A stretch of 64,000 nt of DNA from JAAYYY01 sp964579295 (GCA_964579295.1 CAZOGK010000015.1:1-64000); one strand, 5' to 3'; positions 21,644-30,611 are shown, counted from the stretch's first letter. Translations and numbers: made by a program. Notes: a model not told the origin generated them from the letters alone.

Positions 21644-23825
21644 TAGCCGGCCAGCTTCTTACCCCGAAGGGGACGACCTCCAGCGCCAGATTGAGCGGCG
21701 CCATCGCCGCGGCCGTGCCTGGCAGCTGGCCTTCATGGGCGCGACCCTGGTCGGCATCCTGACCCTGGTCGCCCTGCTCTACAACATTCTCAACCAGACC
21801 TTTGGCTTCGCGGCCGTCGAGAACCGGGTCGATCCCGAGGCGCTGGTGCGCGACTTCCAGACGGCGCTTGTGGTGCAGCAGGCGCAAGGCAGCAGCGAAG
21901 ATGACGGCCGCCTGGCCGCGTCCGTTGCCGCCGACGCCAACGGCGTAGGTTTCTTTGGCTACCCCTACTACCAGGCCCACGCGGATGATTTGCGCGCGCT
22001 GGCCGTGGAAGGGACGCTGCCGGGGGAAGAGGGATATCCGCTGGCCCGCCCTTTGTTCCTCTACACGGCACGGGAGATCGGGGCCGCCCGGCCGCAGGTG
22101 GTCGCCTTTATCCATTACTACCTGGCGCACGCCGGGGAGGCGCTGGCGCAGGCGGGCTACTTCCCGGCCGACGCCGAGGCGCTGGCAGCGACCGAAGCAG
22201 CCTGGCTGGCGGCGGCAGGGCTGGAAGCCGTGCCGGCGGTCGATCCCGCCGTGTACGACGGGACGATTACAATCAGCGGCAGCTCGACGCTGCTGCCGCT
22301 GACGCGGCGCATTGCCCAGATGTTCATCGCCGACGGCTTTCCCGGCGCCATTCGCCTGCAGAGCAGCGGCAGCACGGCCGGCTTTGCGCAGCTGTGCAGC
22401 GAGCGCAGTACGGACATCAACCAGGCAAGCCGGCCGATGAACCGCGCGGAAGTGGAGAGCTGCCGGGCGAACGGCCTGCAGCCGCAGGTGCTACGCGTGG
22501 CGAACGACGCGCTGGTGGCGGTTGTCAACGACGATAACGGCTTCGCCCACTCTGTGAGCCGGGAAGAGCTGGCGGCGCTGTTCACCATGGCCGGAAGCTG
22601 GCAAGATGTCGACAGCGGCTGGCCGGATAGCCCCATCCGCCGCTACACGCCTGGTCCAGGCAGTGGCACGCTGGACTATTTCGCCGACACGGTGCTGGAT
22701 CAGGAGCTGGACGAGCTGCCGCACGAGGCGTTGGTAGGCATCCTGCGGCAGCACGTCTCGCGCGGCCTGGGCAGGCGGCTGGAACGCGAGCAGCGCTTCT
22801 ACGAGAATGTGCTCGTCTTTGATACGGTGGACAACTACCGGGCGGCCTGTGCAGCGGCGGGCGCGCCGTCCGGCTGCAGCGACGCGCCGCGTAGCGCGGA
22901 TAACGTCTATCAGCTGGTGCTCGACTGGGTGGTGCGGCCGGACGTGGTACAGACCTGGTCCCTGGTCGATTCGCTGTTCCGGCAGCAGGAGATCGCCGCG
23001 ACGACACGGGCGGAGCATCCGGCCGCCCTGCTGCAGTTCCGCACCTGGCTGACGGCGGAGTTTATCGTCAGCCCGCAGGCAGCGGAGCCGGAGCTGGCCG
23101 GGGTGCGCACGGCGATCATGGGCTCGCTGTGGGTGATCCTGGTCACCATCCTCTTTTCCTTTCCCATCGGCGTGGGCGCCGCCATTTATCTGGAGGAGTA
23201 TGCCCGGCCGAACGCGATTAACCGCTTTATCCAGACGAACATCAACAACCTGGCCGGCGTGCCCTCGATCATCTACGGCATGCTGGGTCTGGCAATCTTC
23301 GTCCGGCTGCTGGTCAACATCACCAGCGGCGCGGCCTTTGGCGTGAGCGACGGCGAGACGACGGCGAACGGGCGCACCATCCTCTCGGCCGGGCTGACAC
23401 TGGGGCTGCTGATCCTGCCGATTATCATCATCAATGCCCAGGAAGCGATCCGCGCCGTGCCCAACTCGCTGCGCATGGCGAGCTACGGGCTGGGCGGCAC
23501 GAAATGGCAAACCATCTGGTCGCACGTGCTGCCTAACGCCATGCCCGGCATCCTCACCGGGACGATCCTGGCGATGTCGCGAGCAATCGGCGAGACGGCG
23601 CCGCTGGTAGTCATCGGCGCCTCGACCTTCATCACGGCCGATCCCAACGGACCGTTTGCCAAGTTCACCACCCTACCGATTCAGATTTACCAGTGGACCT
23701 CTCGCCCACAGGGAGAGTTCCGCAACATTGCCGGGGCGGCCATTATCGTGCTGCTGACGCTGCTGCTCAGCCTGAACGCGGCGGCTGTCGTCCTGCGCAA
23801 CCGATTCAGCAGGAACTTATCATGA
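21636..23825 (+). CDS. pstA: PstA permease with an embedded, circularly permuted PstS-like domain
   Basis: The protein has 729 residues, about 2.5 times a normal PstA. The N-terminus is charged (cytoplasmic), and a helix at about 31-52 crosses the membrane. Residues 76-195 then match the C-terminal lobe of PstS (GVGFFGYPYYQ, GYPLARPLFLYT, AGYFPADAEAL). Residues 208-360 match its N-terminal part (ITISGSSTLLPLT, SSGSTAGFAQLC, DINQASRPMNRAEVESCRA, GPGSGTLDYF). A further loop (about 370-490) leads to the permease core (about 493-725) with AVPNSLRMASYGLGGTKW and MSRAIGETAPLVVIG. The phosphate-contact residues of the binding fold are kept. The gene overlaps pstC by eight bases and pstB by four. It probably carries a tethered second phosphate receptor. 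Confidence 0.9.
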   Translation: MNNSRPASYPEGDDLQRQIERRHRRGRAWQLAFMGATLVGILTLVALLYNILNQTFGFAAVENRVDPEALVRDFQTALVVQQAQGSSEDDGRLAASVAADANGVGFFGYPYYQAHADDLRALAVEGTLPGEEGYPLARPLFLYTAREIGAARPQVVAFIHYYLAHAGEALAQAGYFPADAEALAATEAAWLAAAGLEAVPAVDPAVYDGTITISGSSTLLPLTRRIAQMFIADGFPGAIRLQSSGSTAGFAQLCSERSTDINQASRPMNRAEVESCRANGLQPQVLRVANDALVAVVNDDNGFAHSVSREELAALFTMAGSWQDVDSGWPDSPIRRYTPGPGSGTLDYFADTVLDQELDELPHEALVGILRQHVSRGLGRRLEREQRFYENVLVFDTVDNYRAACAAAGAPSGCSDAPRSADNVYQLVLDWVVRPDVVQTWSLVDSLFRQQEIAATTRAEHPAALLQFRTWLTAEFIVSPQAAEPELAGVRTAIMGSLWVILVTILFSFPIGVGAAIYLEEYARPNAINRFIQTNINNLAGVPSIIYGMLGLAIFVRLLVNITSGAAFGVSDGETTANGRTILSAGLTLGLLILPIIIINAQEAIRAVPNSLRMASYGLGGTKWQTIWSHVLPNAMPGILTGTILAMSRAIGETAPLVVIGASTFITADPNGPFAKFTTLPIQIYQWTSRPQGEFRNIAGAAIIVLLTLLLSLNAAAVVLRNRFSRNLS

Positions 23826-24640
23826 TCTCTATTCGCGAACAGGAAGGCGTGCGGGCCACAGCCGCGGCGAGCAACAGCCAGATCGCCCTGGAGACGCGCG
23901 ACCTGGAAGTCTTCTACGGCGCCTTCCGCGCCGTCAAAGACGTCAACCTCGTCTTCCAGCGCAACCGCATTACGGCCCTGATTGGCCCATCGGGCTGCGG
24001 CAAGAGCACGGTGCTGCGCTGCTTCAACCGGATGAACGACCTGATAGCAGAGGCGCGGGTCGCCGGCGAGGTCCTCTATCACGGCAAAAACATCTATGAC
24101 GGCGACGTCGATCCGGTGGAAGTGCGGCGCACGATCGGCATGGTCTTCCAGAAGCCGAATCCCTTCCCCAAGAGCGTTTATGAGAACGTGGCCTGGGGGG
24201 CGCGCATTAACGGCTACCGCGGCAACCTGGACGAGTTGGTCGAGTCGTCGCTGCGGCAGGCGGCGCTGTGGGACGAGGTGAAAGACAAGCTAGACCAGAG
24301 CGGCCTGTCGCTCTCGGGCGGGCAGCAGCAGCGCCTGTGTATCGCGCGCACCATTGCCGTGCGGCCGGAGATCATCCTTATGGACGAGCCGGCTTCGGCG
24401 CTGGACCCTATCGCCACGCTGCGCATCGAGGAGCTGATCCAGACGCTGAAAGAGGAGTACACCATCCTGATCGTGACCCACAACATGCAGCAGGCGGCGC
24501 GCGCCTCGGACTTCACCGCATTCTTCAGCGTAGACGAGCAGCGCACCGGCTACCTGGTGGAGTTTGACCAGACACGACGCATTTTTACCAATCCACAAAA
24601 CGAGCTGACCGAGCAGTATATCACCGGCCGCTTTGGCTAA
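23822..24640 (+). CDS. pstB: Phosphate ABC transporter ATPase PstB
   Basis: From ATG 23822 (ATGA overlap with pstA) the protein has 272 residues. The longer frame from 23693 is rejected because it lies inside pstA. Motifs: Walker A GPSGCGKST, Q-loop VFQKPNPFPKSVYENVAWG, signature LSLSGGQQQRLCIARTIA, Walker B IILMDEPASALDP and the switch His in LIVTHNMQQAAR. It powers phosphate import. The C-terminal TRRIFTNPQNELTEQYITGRFG is typical of PstB. Confidence 0.95.
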   Translation: MISIREQEGVRATAAASNSQIALETRDLEVFYGAFRAVKDVNLVFQRNRITALIGPSGCGKSTVLRCFNRMNDLIAEARVAGEVLYHGKNIYDGDVDPVEVRRTIGMVFQKPNPFPKSVYENVAWGARINGYRGNLDELVESSLRQAALWDEVKDKLDQSGLSLSGGQQQRLCIARTIAVRPEIILMDEPASALDPIATLRIEELIQTLKEEYTILIVTHNMQQAARASDFTAFFSVDEQRTGYLVEFDQTRRIFTNPQNELTEQYITGRFG

Positions 24641-24703
24641 GCGCGCCGTCCGGGATGAACGGCAGAAATGGGATAGAGATGGCCGCGGCAAGGAGAGGAA
24701 TAG

Positions 24704-25396
24704 GTGAATATCAGACAGCATTTTGACCGGGAGCTGCAGACACTGCAGGACAGGCTGCTGGCTCTGGGCAGCGAGGTCGCTCAGAACGTGGTCAGCGCCG
24801 TGCAGACGCTGCTGGACCGCAACGAGGAACGTGCGCGCCGCATCATCCGCGGCGACCAGGCGGTCAATGAGGAGCAGATGCAGATCGAGAAGGACAGCCT
24901 GATCGTGCTAGCGACGCAGCAGCCGCTGGCCAGCGATTTACGGCTGATCGCCTCGGTCATCGCCATCGCCACCGAGCTGGAGCGGATTAACGACTACGCC
25001 AAGGGCATTGCCAAGATCAGCCTGATGATCGGCGAGGAGGAGCTGTTGGCGCCGGCGCGTGATTTGCCGCTGATGGCCGACAAGGGGGCTGATATGCTCA
25101 CGCGCGCCCTACAGGCGTTCGTCAGGCGCGACGTGGATGCGGCCTATGCGCTCCATGCCGAAGATAACGAGGTGGACGCGCTCTATAACCGCGTCTACGA
25201 GGAGCTGATTCGCGCTATCCGCGCCGACGTCAAGGTGATGGACCAGGCGACGCACCTGCTGTGGGCGGCGCATAACCTGGAGCGCACAGCCGACCGGGTG
25301 AGCAACATCTGCGAGCGGATCATCTTTACCGTTACCGGTAAGCTGGTGGAGATGCCTGACGACGAAGAAGACGAGGTGCCCTACCCGCAAACGTAG
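24704..25396 (+). CDS. phoU: Phosphate signalling protein PhoU
   Basis: GTG 24704 follows AGGAGAGGAA. The 230-residue protein is all helical with the two PhoU repeats. Repeat 1 includes FDRELQTLQDRLLALGSEV and DLRLIASVIAIATELERIND. Repeat 2 includes VDALYNRVYEELIRAIRAD and HLLWAAHNLERTADRVSNICE, with the acidic metal-binding ExxxD motifs. PhoU links Pst transport to the PhoR kinase and limits phosphate uptake. It is 63 bases downstream of pstB and nine bases upstream of surE. Confidence 0.93.
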   Translation: MNIRQHFDRELQTLQDRLLALGSEVAQNVVSAVQTLLDRNEERARRIIRGDQAVNEEQMQIEKDSLIVLATQQPLASDLRLIASVIAIATELERINDYAKGIAKISLMIGEEELLAPARDLPLMADKGADMLTRALQAFVRRDVDAAYALHAEDNEVDALYNRVYEELIRAIRADVKVMDQATHLLWAAHNLERTADRVSNICERIIFTVTGKLVEMPDDEEDEVPYPQT

Positions 25397-25405
25397 CGGC
25401 CGGGA

Positions 25406-26188
25406 ATGAGCGCTATGCATATTCTGGTGACGAATGACGATGGCGTGATGGCGAGCGGCCTGCTGGCGCTGGCGCAGGCGATGCGTGCGGTGGGCGAGGT
25501 GAGCGTCATGGCGCCCGATCACAACTGGTCGGCGAGTGGGCACGTGAAGACGTTGCACCGGCCGCTGCGCGTGAAGCGGGTTACGCTGGACGACGGCACG
25601 CCGGCGCTGGCGAACGACGGGGCGCCTTCCGACTGCGTGGCCATGGCCCTAATGGGCGTCATCGAAAAGCCCATTGACCTGGTGGTTTCCGGCATCAACC
25701 CGAACGCCAACCTGGGCCACGACGTGACCTATTCCGGTACGGTGACGGCGGCCATGGAGGCGGTCATTGCCGGCATCCCGGGTATTGCCTTCTCCCTGGT
25801 CTCGCCCGACGAGCACCCGGAAGAGCTGGAATACGGGCCGGCAGCGCAGGTGGCGGGGGAGATTGTCCGCCGGTTGGTTGGCGCGGGGCTGGACAAGGCG
25901 CTGCTGCTCAATGTCAACATACCTTACCTGCAGCGCGAGCAGATCAAGGGCTTCCGCGGCACGCGGCAGGGGCTGCGTGTCTACCGTGACCGGCTCGACC
26001 GGCGCATCGACCCGCGCGGCCGGCCCTACTATTGGATCGGCGGCGACTCGCCGACAGGGGTGCCCGACGAAGGTACTGACTTTGGCGCGGTGATGGAAGG
26101 CTACGTGAGCATCACGCCGCTGCAACTGGACCTCACCGATCATCGTAGAGTAGAACAGATGAGAGAGTGGGATTGGCCCGGCTCGTAG
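25406..26188 (+). CDS. surE: 5'/3'-nucleotidase SurE
   Basis: The 260-residue protein has the SurE metal site ILVTNDDGVMASGL (Asp-Asp near the N-terminus), the Ser/Asn pair in APDHNWSASGH and NDGAPSDCVAMAL, and VSGINPNANLGHDVTYSGTV. It removes phosphate from nucleoside monophosphates. ATG 25406 is used, and ATG 25415 (MHILVTNDDG) is nearly as good because no strong ribosome site separates them. Nine bases from phoU, it probably belongs to the Pho operon as a phosphate-salvage enzyme. Confidence 0.92.
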   Translation: MSAMHILVTNDDGVMASGLLALAQAMRAVGEVSVMAPDHNWSASGHVKTLHRPLRVKRVTLDDGTPALANDGAPSDCVAMALMGVIEKPIDLVVSGINPNANLGHDVTYSGTVTAAMEAVIAGIPGIAFSLVSPDEHPEELEYGPAAQVAGEIVRRLVGAGLDKALLLNVNIPYLQREQIKGFRGTRQGLRVYRDRLDRRIDPRGRPYYWIGGDSPTGVPDEGTDFGAVMEGYVSITPLQLDLTDHRRVEQMREWDWPGS

Positions 26189-26247
26189 CCCGCTCAACCG
26201 GGGAGAGAGCGCGGCGGCAGACGGGGCAAATCCCGGGGGTCAATAGC

Positions 26248-27927
26248 ATGAAACGTCTCTTTCTGATCATCGTTTTCCTGGCCGCGGTGCTGTCCCTGCT
26301 GGCGACGCCGGCCAGCGCTGCCGAAAAGCGCTACGTGGCGACGCGCTATGACGTGGCGGCTACTGTCGAGCCGGGCGGCGACCTGCTGGTGACGGAAACA
26401 GTTACCTATGCCTTCTATGGCGAGCCGTTCACGTTCGTCTTCCGCGAGCTGGAGACAGCGTTCACGGACGGCGTGACGATTATCGACGTGCTGATGGACG
26501 GGCAGAGCCTGCCCGCGGGGACGGACGCCGGACGCGCCGAGATCCGCGGCGAGCGGGTCACCTGGCATATGGCGCCCGCGGTAGACGAGAGCCACACCTT
26601 TACCCTGCGCTACCGGTTGCACGGCGTGGTGCGCCAGGACGACGGCGGCGACACGCTGCGCTTTCAGATTCTGCCCACCGAACATGATTTTGAGATCCTG
26701 GAGAGCGAAACGACGCTGACCTTCCCAGCTGGGGTGCAGCCACTGGGCGACGTGGCCGTCATCGCCGGCGCCGGCGCGGTGCAGCGGCTGGAGGACGGCG
26801 TGGAGATTGACGCCGGACAGCTGGCGGCGGATACGTCGCTGGCGATTGAGGTGACCTTTCCCGCCGGCAGCATAATCAGCCAGCCGCCGGCCTGGCAGGC
26901 GCGGCAGCAGGCCCAGGCCAGGACGGCGCCGTATTGGCTGCTGGGCGGCATCCTCATCGCCGCGGTGGGGACAGCGGGCTTCAGCCTGGCGTCCCGACGG
27001 TACCAGGCGCCACCTGCGCGGGTCGTGCGCAATGAGCGCGTCTACGAACCGCCGGCCAGGCTGCCGCCGGCCTACGCCGGGGCGCTCGCCAGCCATAATG
27101 GGCGCCCGCAGTGGCAGCACGCATTGGCGACGCTCTTCGACCTGGCGGAACGCGGCGTGCTGTCGATTGAGGAGCAGCCGCGCACGGGGCTGTTCAGCAG
27201 CCGCGACTTCGTCGTGCGCCAGGCGGGGCCGGGCGAGCTGGCGCCGCACGAGGAAGCGCTGCTGGCGCTGCTGTTCGAGGGCAAGGATGGGCGCGACGAC
27301 GAAGTGCGCTTCTCCAAGCTGCAGCAGCGTGTGACCGGCAAGCGCTGGAAAGCGTTCGAGGAGACGCTGTGGCAGGAGCTAAAGCAGGCGGGGCTGGTCA
27401 GCGAGGCGCGGCGAGCGGCCGGCAACCGTCTGATGGCCGCCGGCGCGGGCGTCATGGTTCTGGGCCTGCTCCTGATTCCCGTCATCGCGCTGGCGCTGCG
27501 CGCCGGCCCGGCCAGCCTGGCCGTGCCTCTGGGGATGGTTCTGGCCGGCGTGGCGGGCCTACTGCTGGGCGTATCCGTAAAGCCGCTGACGGCGCAGGGC
27601 GTACAGGAGGCGGCCGACTGGAAGCCGTTTGCGAGCTACCTGAAGCGCATCACGCGCGGCAAGGCGGCGGTGACCCGGCCGGATATCTTCACGCACTATC
27701 TGCCCTACGCCGCCGCTTTCGGCATGCTGCACAACTGGGCGCGCCGCTTCCAGCGGGAAGGGGTAACGACGGCGCCGGGCTGGTTCCATGCGGCGGCCGC
27801 GGGGCAGGACGGCTCGATGGCTGCCTTCGTGGCCATGACCGGGTCGGCCAGCAGCTCAGGCGGCTCGGCTGCCGGGGCCGGCGCCGCCGGCGGCGCGGCC
27901 GGCGGTGGGGCGGCTGGGGCCGGGTAG
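26248..27927 (+). CDS. DUF2207 domain membrane protein
   Basis: ATG 26248 opens a signal peptide (MKRLFLIIVFLAAVLSLLA, then TPASAAEK). The longer frame is rejected because it overlaps surE. The extracellular domain (about 26-220) has YDVAATVEPGGDLLVTETVT and FRFRELE-like strands of the DUF2207 fold. A helix at about 225-247 is followed by a cytoplasmic region, a helix pair at about 395-445 and a C-terminal tail of Gly, Ala and Ser (SGGSAAGAGAAGGAAGGG). The function of DUF2207 is unknown. It follows surE by 59 bases and may read through from the Pho operon. The low-complexity tail is typical of this family. Confidence 0.85.
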   Translation: MKRLFLIIVFLAAVLSLLATPASAAEKRYVATRYDVAATVEPGGDLLVTETVTYAFYGEPFTFVFRELETAFTDGVTIIDVLMDGQSLPAGTDAGRAEIRGERVTWHMAPAVDESHTFTLRYRLHGVVRQDDGGDTLRFQILPTEHDFEILESETTLTFPAGVQPLGDVAVIAGAGAVQRLEDGVEIDAGQLAADTSLAIEVTFPAGSIISQPPAWQARQQAQARTAPYWLLGGILIAAVGTAGFSLASRRYQAPPARVVRNERVYEPPARLPPAYAGALASHNGRPQWQHALATLFDLAERGVLSIEEQPRTGLFSSRDFVVRQAGPGELAPHEEALLALLFEGKDGRDDEVRFSKLQQRVTGKRWKAFEETLWQELKQAGLVSEARRAAGNRLMAAGAGVMVLGLLLIPVIALALRAGPASLAVPLGMVLAGVAGLLLGVSVKPLTAQGVQEAADWKPFASYLKRITRGKAAVTRPDIFTHYLPYAAAFGMLHNWARRFQREGVTTAPGWFHAAAAGQDGSMAAFVAMTGSASSSGGSAAGAGAAGGAAGGGAAGAG

Positions 27928-28105
27928 CTAACGGCCGCGGCCGAATGTCGTGTGTAGTATCGTTCCGAACAGCTTGGGTTTGGAATGGCGTGACGTGACA
28001 TCGATGAGGACCGTAGCAGAGCGCCCTGGTACACGCCCCAACGCAGACGCTCACGGACCGCGGCTACACCGGCCATCTGGGAGGAAGCGCCGGCACATTC
28101 TCCCT

Positions 28106-29011
28106 TTAGAAGGCCACGTCCTCCTCGGCGGCGGGGATGAGGCGGCTGTGAACTTCCATCGTCCATAGCTCCCACATCTCGGCGGCGCTGGGGGGTTGGT
28201 GATCGGCTTTGACGGCGTCGTAGGCGGCGCGGGCCTGCTTGACGTTGGGAAAGGCGCCCTGCTCCACGGCCCAGGCGATGGCCTCGTCGGGGCCGGCAAA
28301 GCGGCTCTCTTTACGCACCTGCTGCTCGTGCGCCAGCCCGTCATACATCGCTTCTTCCAGCTTCTCTGGCATCATCTCCCAGCTGCCGCTTTCATCCCAG
28401 AGCGTCATGCCCTGGCGCCCGTTGCGGCACCACTCGACGTGAATGCCGAGCCGCGAACCCTGGCGCATGACGCGCAGGCGGGCGTTCAGGTTGCGCTGCA
28501 GACGGGCCAGCTCGGTAGCAGGAACGGTCGTCGTCGTCTGGTCCTGGGCCTTGGCGTCGCGCCCCTGCTGCAGGTGATAGATCCAGAGCACGTCGCTGCC
28601 CCAGCGGCTGACGCCGTCTTGCAGCAGCTTCATGCCGGTTGCCTTGGCGACGAAGCTAGCCATCTTGTTGCGGTTGTTGCCGTCCAGGTTAGCCTGGACG
28701 GCGCGCTGGACGAGGGGGGAGATGATCTGCGTCAGGCTATCGACGACGATGGTCGCCACCCGCTCGTCCGGCATCGACTGGGCCAGCTCGTCTACGATGC
28801 GCGGCACGAGACCGTTGATGCGCGGGTCCTCAAACTCGAGCACGTCGCCGGCGACGAGGTGCATCACCTCGTCAAAGCGGTGGTCGCTATCGACGACCAG
28901 GATGGGCGCCGCCATGCGCGCGGCAAAGGTGCTTTTGCCTTCTCCGGGAAAGCCGACCAGGCTCCAGAGGCGGCGGGGATATTTGGGCTGTCTCTTCGTT
29001 CGTAAGGCCAT
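28106..29011 (-). CDS. Orphan Sak4-like RecA-fold ATPase (phage-type)
   Basis: ATG 29011 follows AGGAGAG, giving 301 residues. It has a RecA-type core: Walker A SLVGFPGEGKSTFAARM, an aspartate-rich VVDSDHRFDEV, Walker B ATIVVDSLTQI and a later Gln/Arg region (WIYHLQQGRDAKAQDQ). This fits the AAA_24/Sak4 group of phage single-strand annealing ATPases. The C-terminal 90 residues (FAGPDEAIAWAVEQGAF and on) form a small helical domain. No other phage gene is near, so it is a domesticated or isolated gene. It has its own promoter, a SOS-like palindrome and a leader hairpin. Confidence 0.75.
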   Translation of the reverse strand: MALRTKRQPKYPRRLWSLVGFPGEGKSTFAARMAAPILVVDSDHRFDEVMHLVAGDVLEFEDPRINGLVPRIVDELAQSMPDERVATIVVDSLTQIISPLVQRAVQANLDGNNRNKMASFVAKATGMKLLQDGVSRWGSDVLWIYHLQQGRDAKAQDQTTTTVPATELARLQRNLNARLRVMRQGSRLGIHVEWCRNGRQGMTLWDESGSWEMMPEKLEEAMYDGLAHEQQVRKESRFAGPDEAIAWAVEQGAFPNVKQARAAYDAVKADHQPPSAAEMWELWTMEVHSRLIPAAEEDVAF

Positions 29012-29044
29012 GGTGCGCTCTCCTGAAAATAGCCTTGCCAGGAG

Positions 29045-29065
29045 GGCCGGCATCGTGCCGGCCCC
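29045..29065 (-). promoter_or_regulatory. Leader hairpin of the Sak4-like gene
   Basis: A perfect 9-bp stem (29045-29053 with 29057-29065) closed by a three-base loop lies in the 5' leader, 34 bases upstream of the start codon. No poly-U follows on the coding strand, so a stability or translation role is more likely than termination. Confidence 0.45.
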
Positions 29066-29076
29066 TTTCCCCCTCA

Positions 29077-29118
29077 TTATGGCGCATTTCGCCCTAGAAT
29101 GCAAACAAATGTTCTAGT
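29077..29118 (-). promoter_or_regulatory. Promoter with overlapping SOS-like palindrome
   Basis: On the minus strand TTGCAT (29105-29100), a 17-bp spacer and CATAAT (29082-29077) form a promoter. The -35 lies inside an inverted repeat with CTAGAA at 29095-29100 and TTCTAG at 29113-29118. The interior reads AAAC-AAAT-GTTC, close to the GAAC-N4-GTTY LexA core of Gram-positive bacteria. A repressor there would block the promoter. Confidence 0.45.
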
Positions 29119-29127
29119 GGACCGAGC

Positions 29128-29169
29128 AAAAAAACTGGTCCGGCGCCGCGGCGGGCAGGCCGAACCAGT
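29128..29169 (-). terminator. Rho-independent terminator of the acetamidase gene
   Basis: On the minus strand an 11-bp stem with one mismatch (29169-29159 with 29144-29134) is followed by seven T residues (29134-29128). It lies 22 bases after the stop codon. Confidence 0.85.
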
Positions 29170-29190
29170 CTTTATCTGCGGCAACGGCAA

Positions 29191-30549
29191 TCAGTCGCCG
29201 TACTGATCGCGGGCAAAGCCGAGCAGGCCGACAGCTTCCAGGCGCTCCACCGGGGCGCGGAAGGTGACCTGGACGACGCCAGGATGGCGCCCGATCTCGA
29301 TAGCGCCGCTGATGGTGGCGCGGTTCTTCACCTCGGGCACGGTCATGCTCAGCAAGGTGGCCGCCCGTTCGAGGCCATTATCGGTAGCCGCGTTGAGGTC
29401 GGGGCCGGTGCCGATAACGGAGATGGGCAGGCTTTCCTCGATGCCCCCCAGCCCCCAGCTGGCGGCCAGCGCCTGGGCGCGTTCCTTCTCCTCCGCGCTG
29501 AGCGGGCGGGCCAGGTAGGGGAGATCCTCGGCGACGGGGAAGAGAATGGGGCCGTCGAGGTCGAGACCCTTGAGCAGGTGCACCTGGAGCGTAATCGTGC
29601 CGGCGACGTCGGCAGTGTGGCCGGCAATCTCGCCGTCGCCCTGCATGGCGTGCATGTCGCCCATGTAGACACCGCCACCCTCGGCTTTAACCGGGCAGAT
29701 GAGGATGGCGCCGGCGCGCACGGCGTCGATGTCCATATGGCCGTCGGTGCGGTGAGCCAGCTGCTCGGCGGTGAGCGCATACTCGTGCGGCGCGCCGATG
29801 AGGAAAGCGCCGAAGTCGCCCGCGTTATGCGAGTCGGGGATAGGCACGGCGGGCGTCGTCCCGAGCTGGCCCATGAAGGGGCGCAGCCGGGCGACGACTC
29901 CCACCAGGTCGTGCGGGGCAAAGGCCAGAATCGAGTTCTGGATGGCGTTCTCCGGCATGGCGGCATAGAAGCGCGCGTCGCGGCCCAGCTTCTCGGCAAT
30001 CTCCTGGCTGAGGGTAACGCCAAGAGCGCGCAAATTGTCGAAGCCCATGGTGTAGCCGTTGGTGAAGCGGAACGGCGCCGCGTCAGCGCCACAGCCGGCG
30101 CAGCGGACCGCATCCTGGCCAACGCCCTCTACGACGGTTTTCGGGTAAAGCTCGCCGCAGCCCGGGCACTTGCCGGCCACGTAGGGGTCGCCCAGGCAGC
30201 GGTCGCCCAGGATCTCGTCGTTGCCGGAAGCGGTAGCAATGCTGGTGACGCTGATATCCTTAATGCGGATGGCAATGGCGTCGCCCACCTCGGCGCCTGC
30301 CACGGCAACCGGTTTGGTGACCTCGTGGCCGCCGCGGATCTCGGGCGTAATCATCGGGCCCCAGCAGCCCGGCGCAGTGTTGGCGATGATGTGCCCGCCG
30401 TCGCGCACAGGGCCGAGCATGGGGCGGCCGGGATCGAGGATGCCGTCGACAAACTCGTCGACGTAGACCGTCTCGTGGCCGGCAACATGGCCGTTGCCGC
30501 CGTCTGGTCTGGCAGCGGTCAGGGAATCGCGAGTTACTTCCAGGGTCAT
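29191..30549 (-). CDS. Acetamidase/formamidase family amidohydrolase with zinc ribbon
   Basis: AGGAGGTACC precedes ATG 30549. The 452-residue protein has family motifs GPMITPEIRGGHE, the amide-pocket region VPIPDSHNAGDFGAFLIG, the metal/catalytic stretch GGGVYMGDMHAMQGDGEIAG and EVKNRATISGAIEIG near the end. Between about residues 125 and 160 there is a CPGCG...CAGCG pair of Cys motifs, a probable zinc ribbon. The family hydrolyses acetamide or formamide to acid plus ammonia. The exact substrate is unknown. It has its own terminator and lies 62 bases downstream of the peptidase E gene. Confidence 0.9.
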   Translation of the reverse strand: MTLEVTRDSLTAARPDGGNGHVAGHETVYVDEFVDGILDPGRPMLGPVRDGGHIIANTAPGCWGPMITPEIRGGHEVTKPVAVAGAEVGDAIAIRIKDISVTSIATASGNDEILGDRCLGDPYVAGKCPGCGELYPKTVVEGVGQDAVRCAGCGADAAPFRFTNGYTMGFDNLRALGVTLSQEIAEKLGRDARFYAAMPENAIQNSILAFAPHDLVGVVARLRPFMGQLGTTPAVPIPDSHNAGDFGAFLIGAPHEYALTAEQLAHRTDGHMDIDAVRAGAILICPVKAEGGGVYMGDMHAMQGDGEIAGHTADVAGTITLQVHLLKGLDLDGPILFPVAEDLPYLARPLSAEEKERAQALAASWGLGGIEESLPISVIGTGPDLNAATDNGLERAATLLSMTVPEVKNRATISGAIEIGRHPGVVQVTFRAPVERLEAVGLLGFARDQYGD

Positions 30550-30611
30550 GGGTACCTCCTACTTCTTGGGTAAACGGACCAGGTTCTATTGATAGGTGGG
30601 GCACGACAGCA

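Noticed and set aside
22257..22715. A second, independent pstS gene or misassembly inside pstA
   Set aside because: The frame is continuous from the first membrane helix to the permease core, with overlaps to pstC and pstB intact and no start signals inside. Assembly error remains possible but is not suggested by the sequence.
28106..29104. Prophage
   Set aside because: Only the Sak4-like ATPase is phage-type. No integrase, terminase, capsid or attachment repeats are seen around it.
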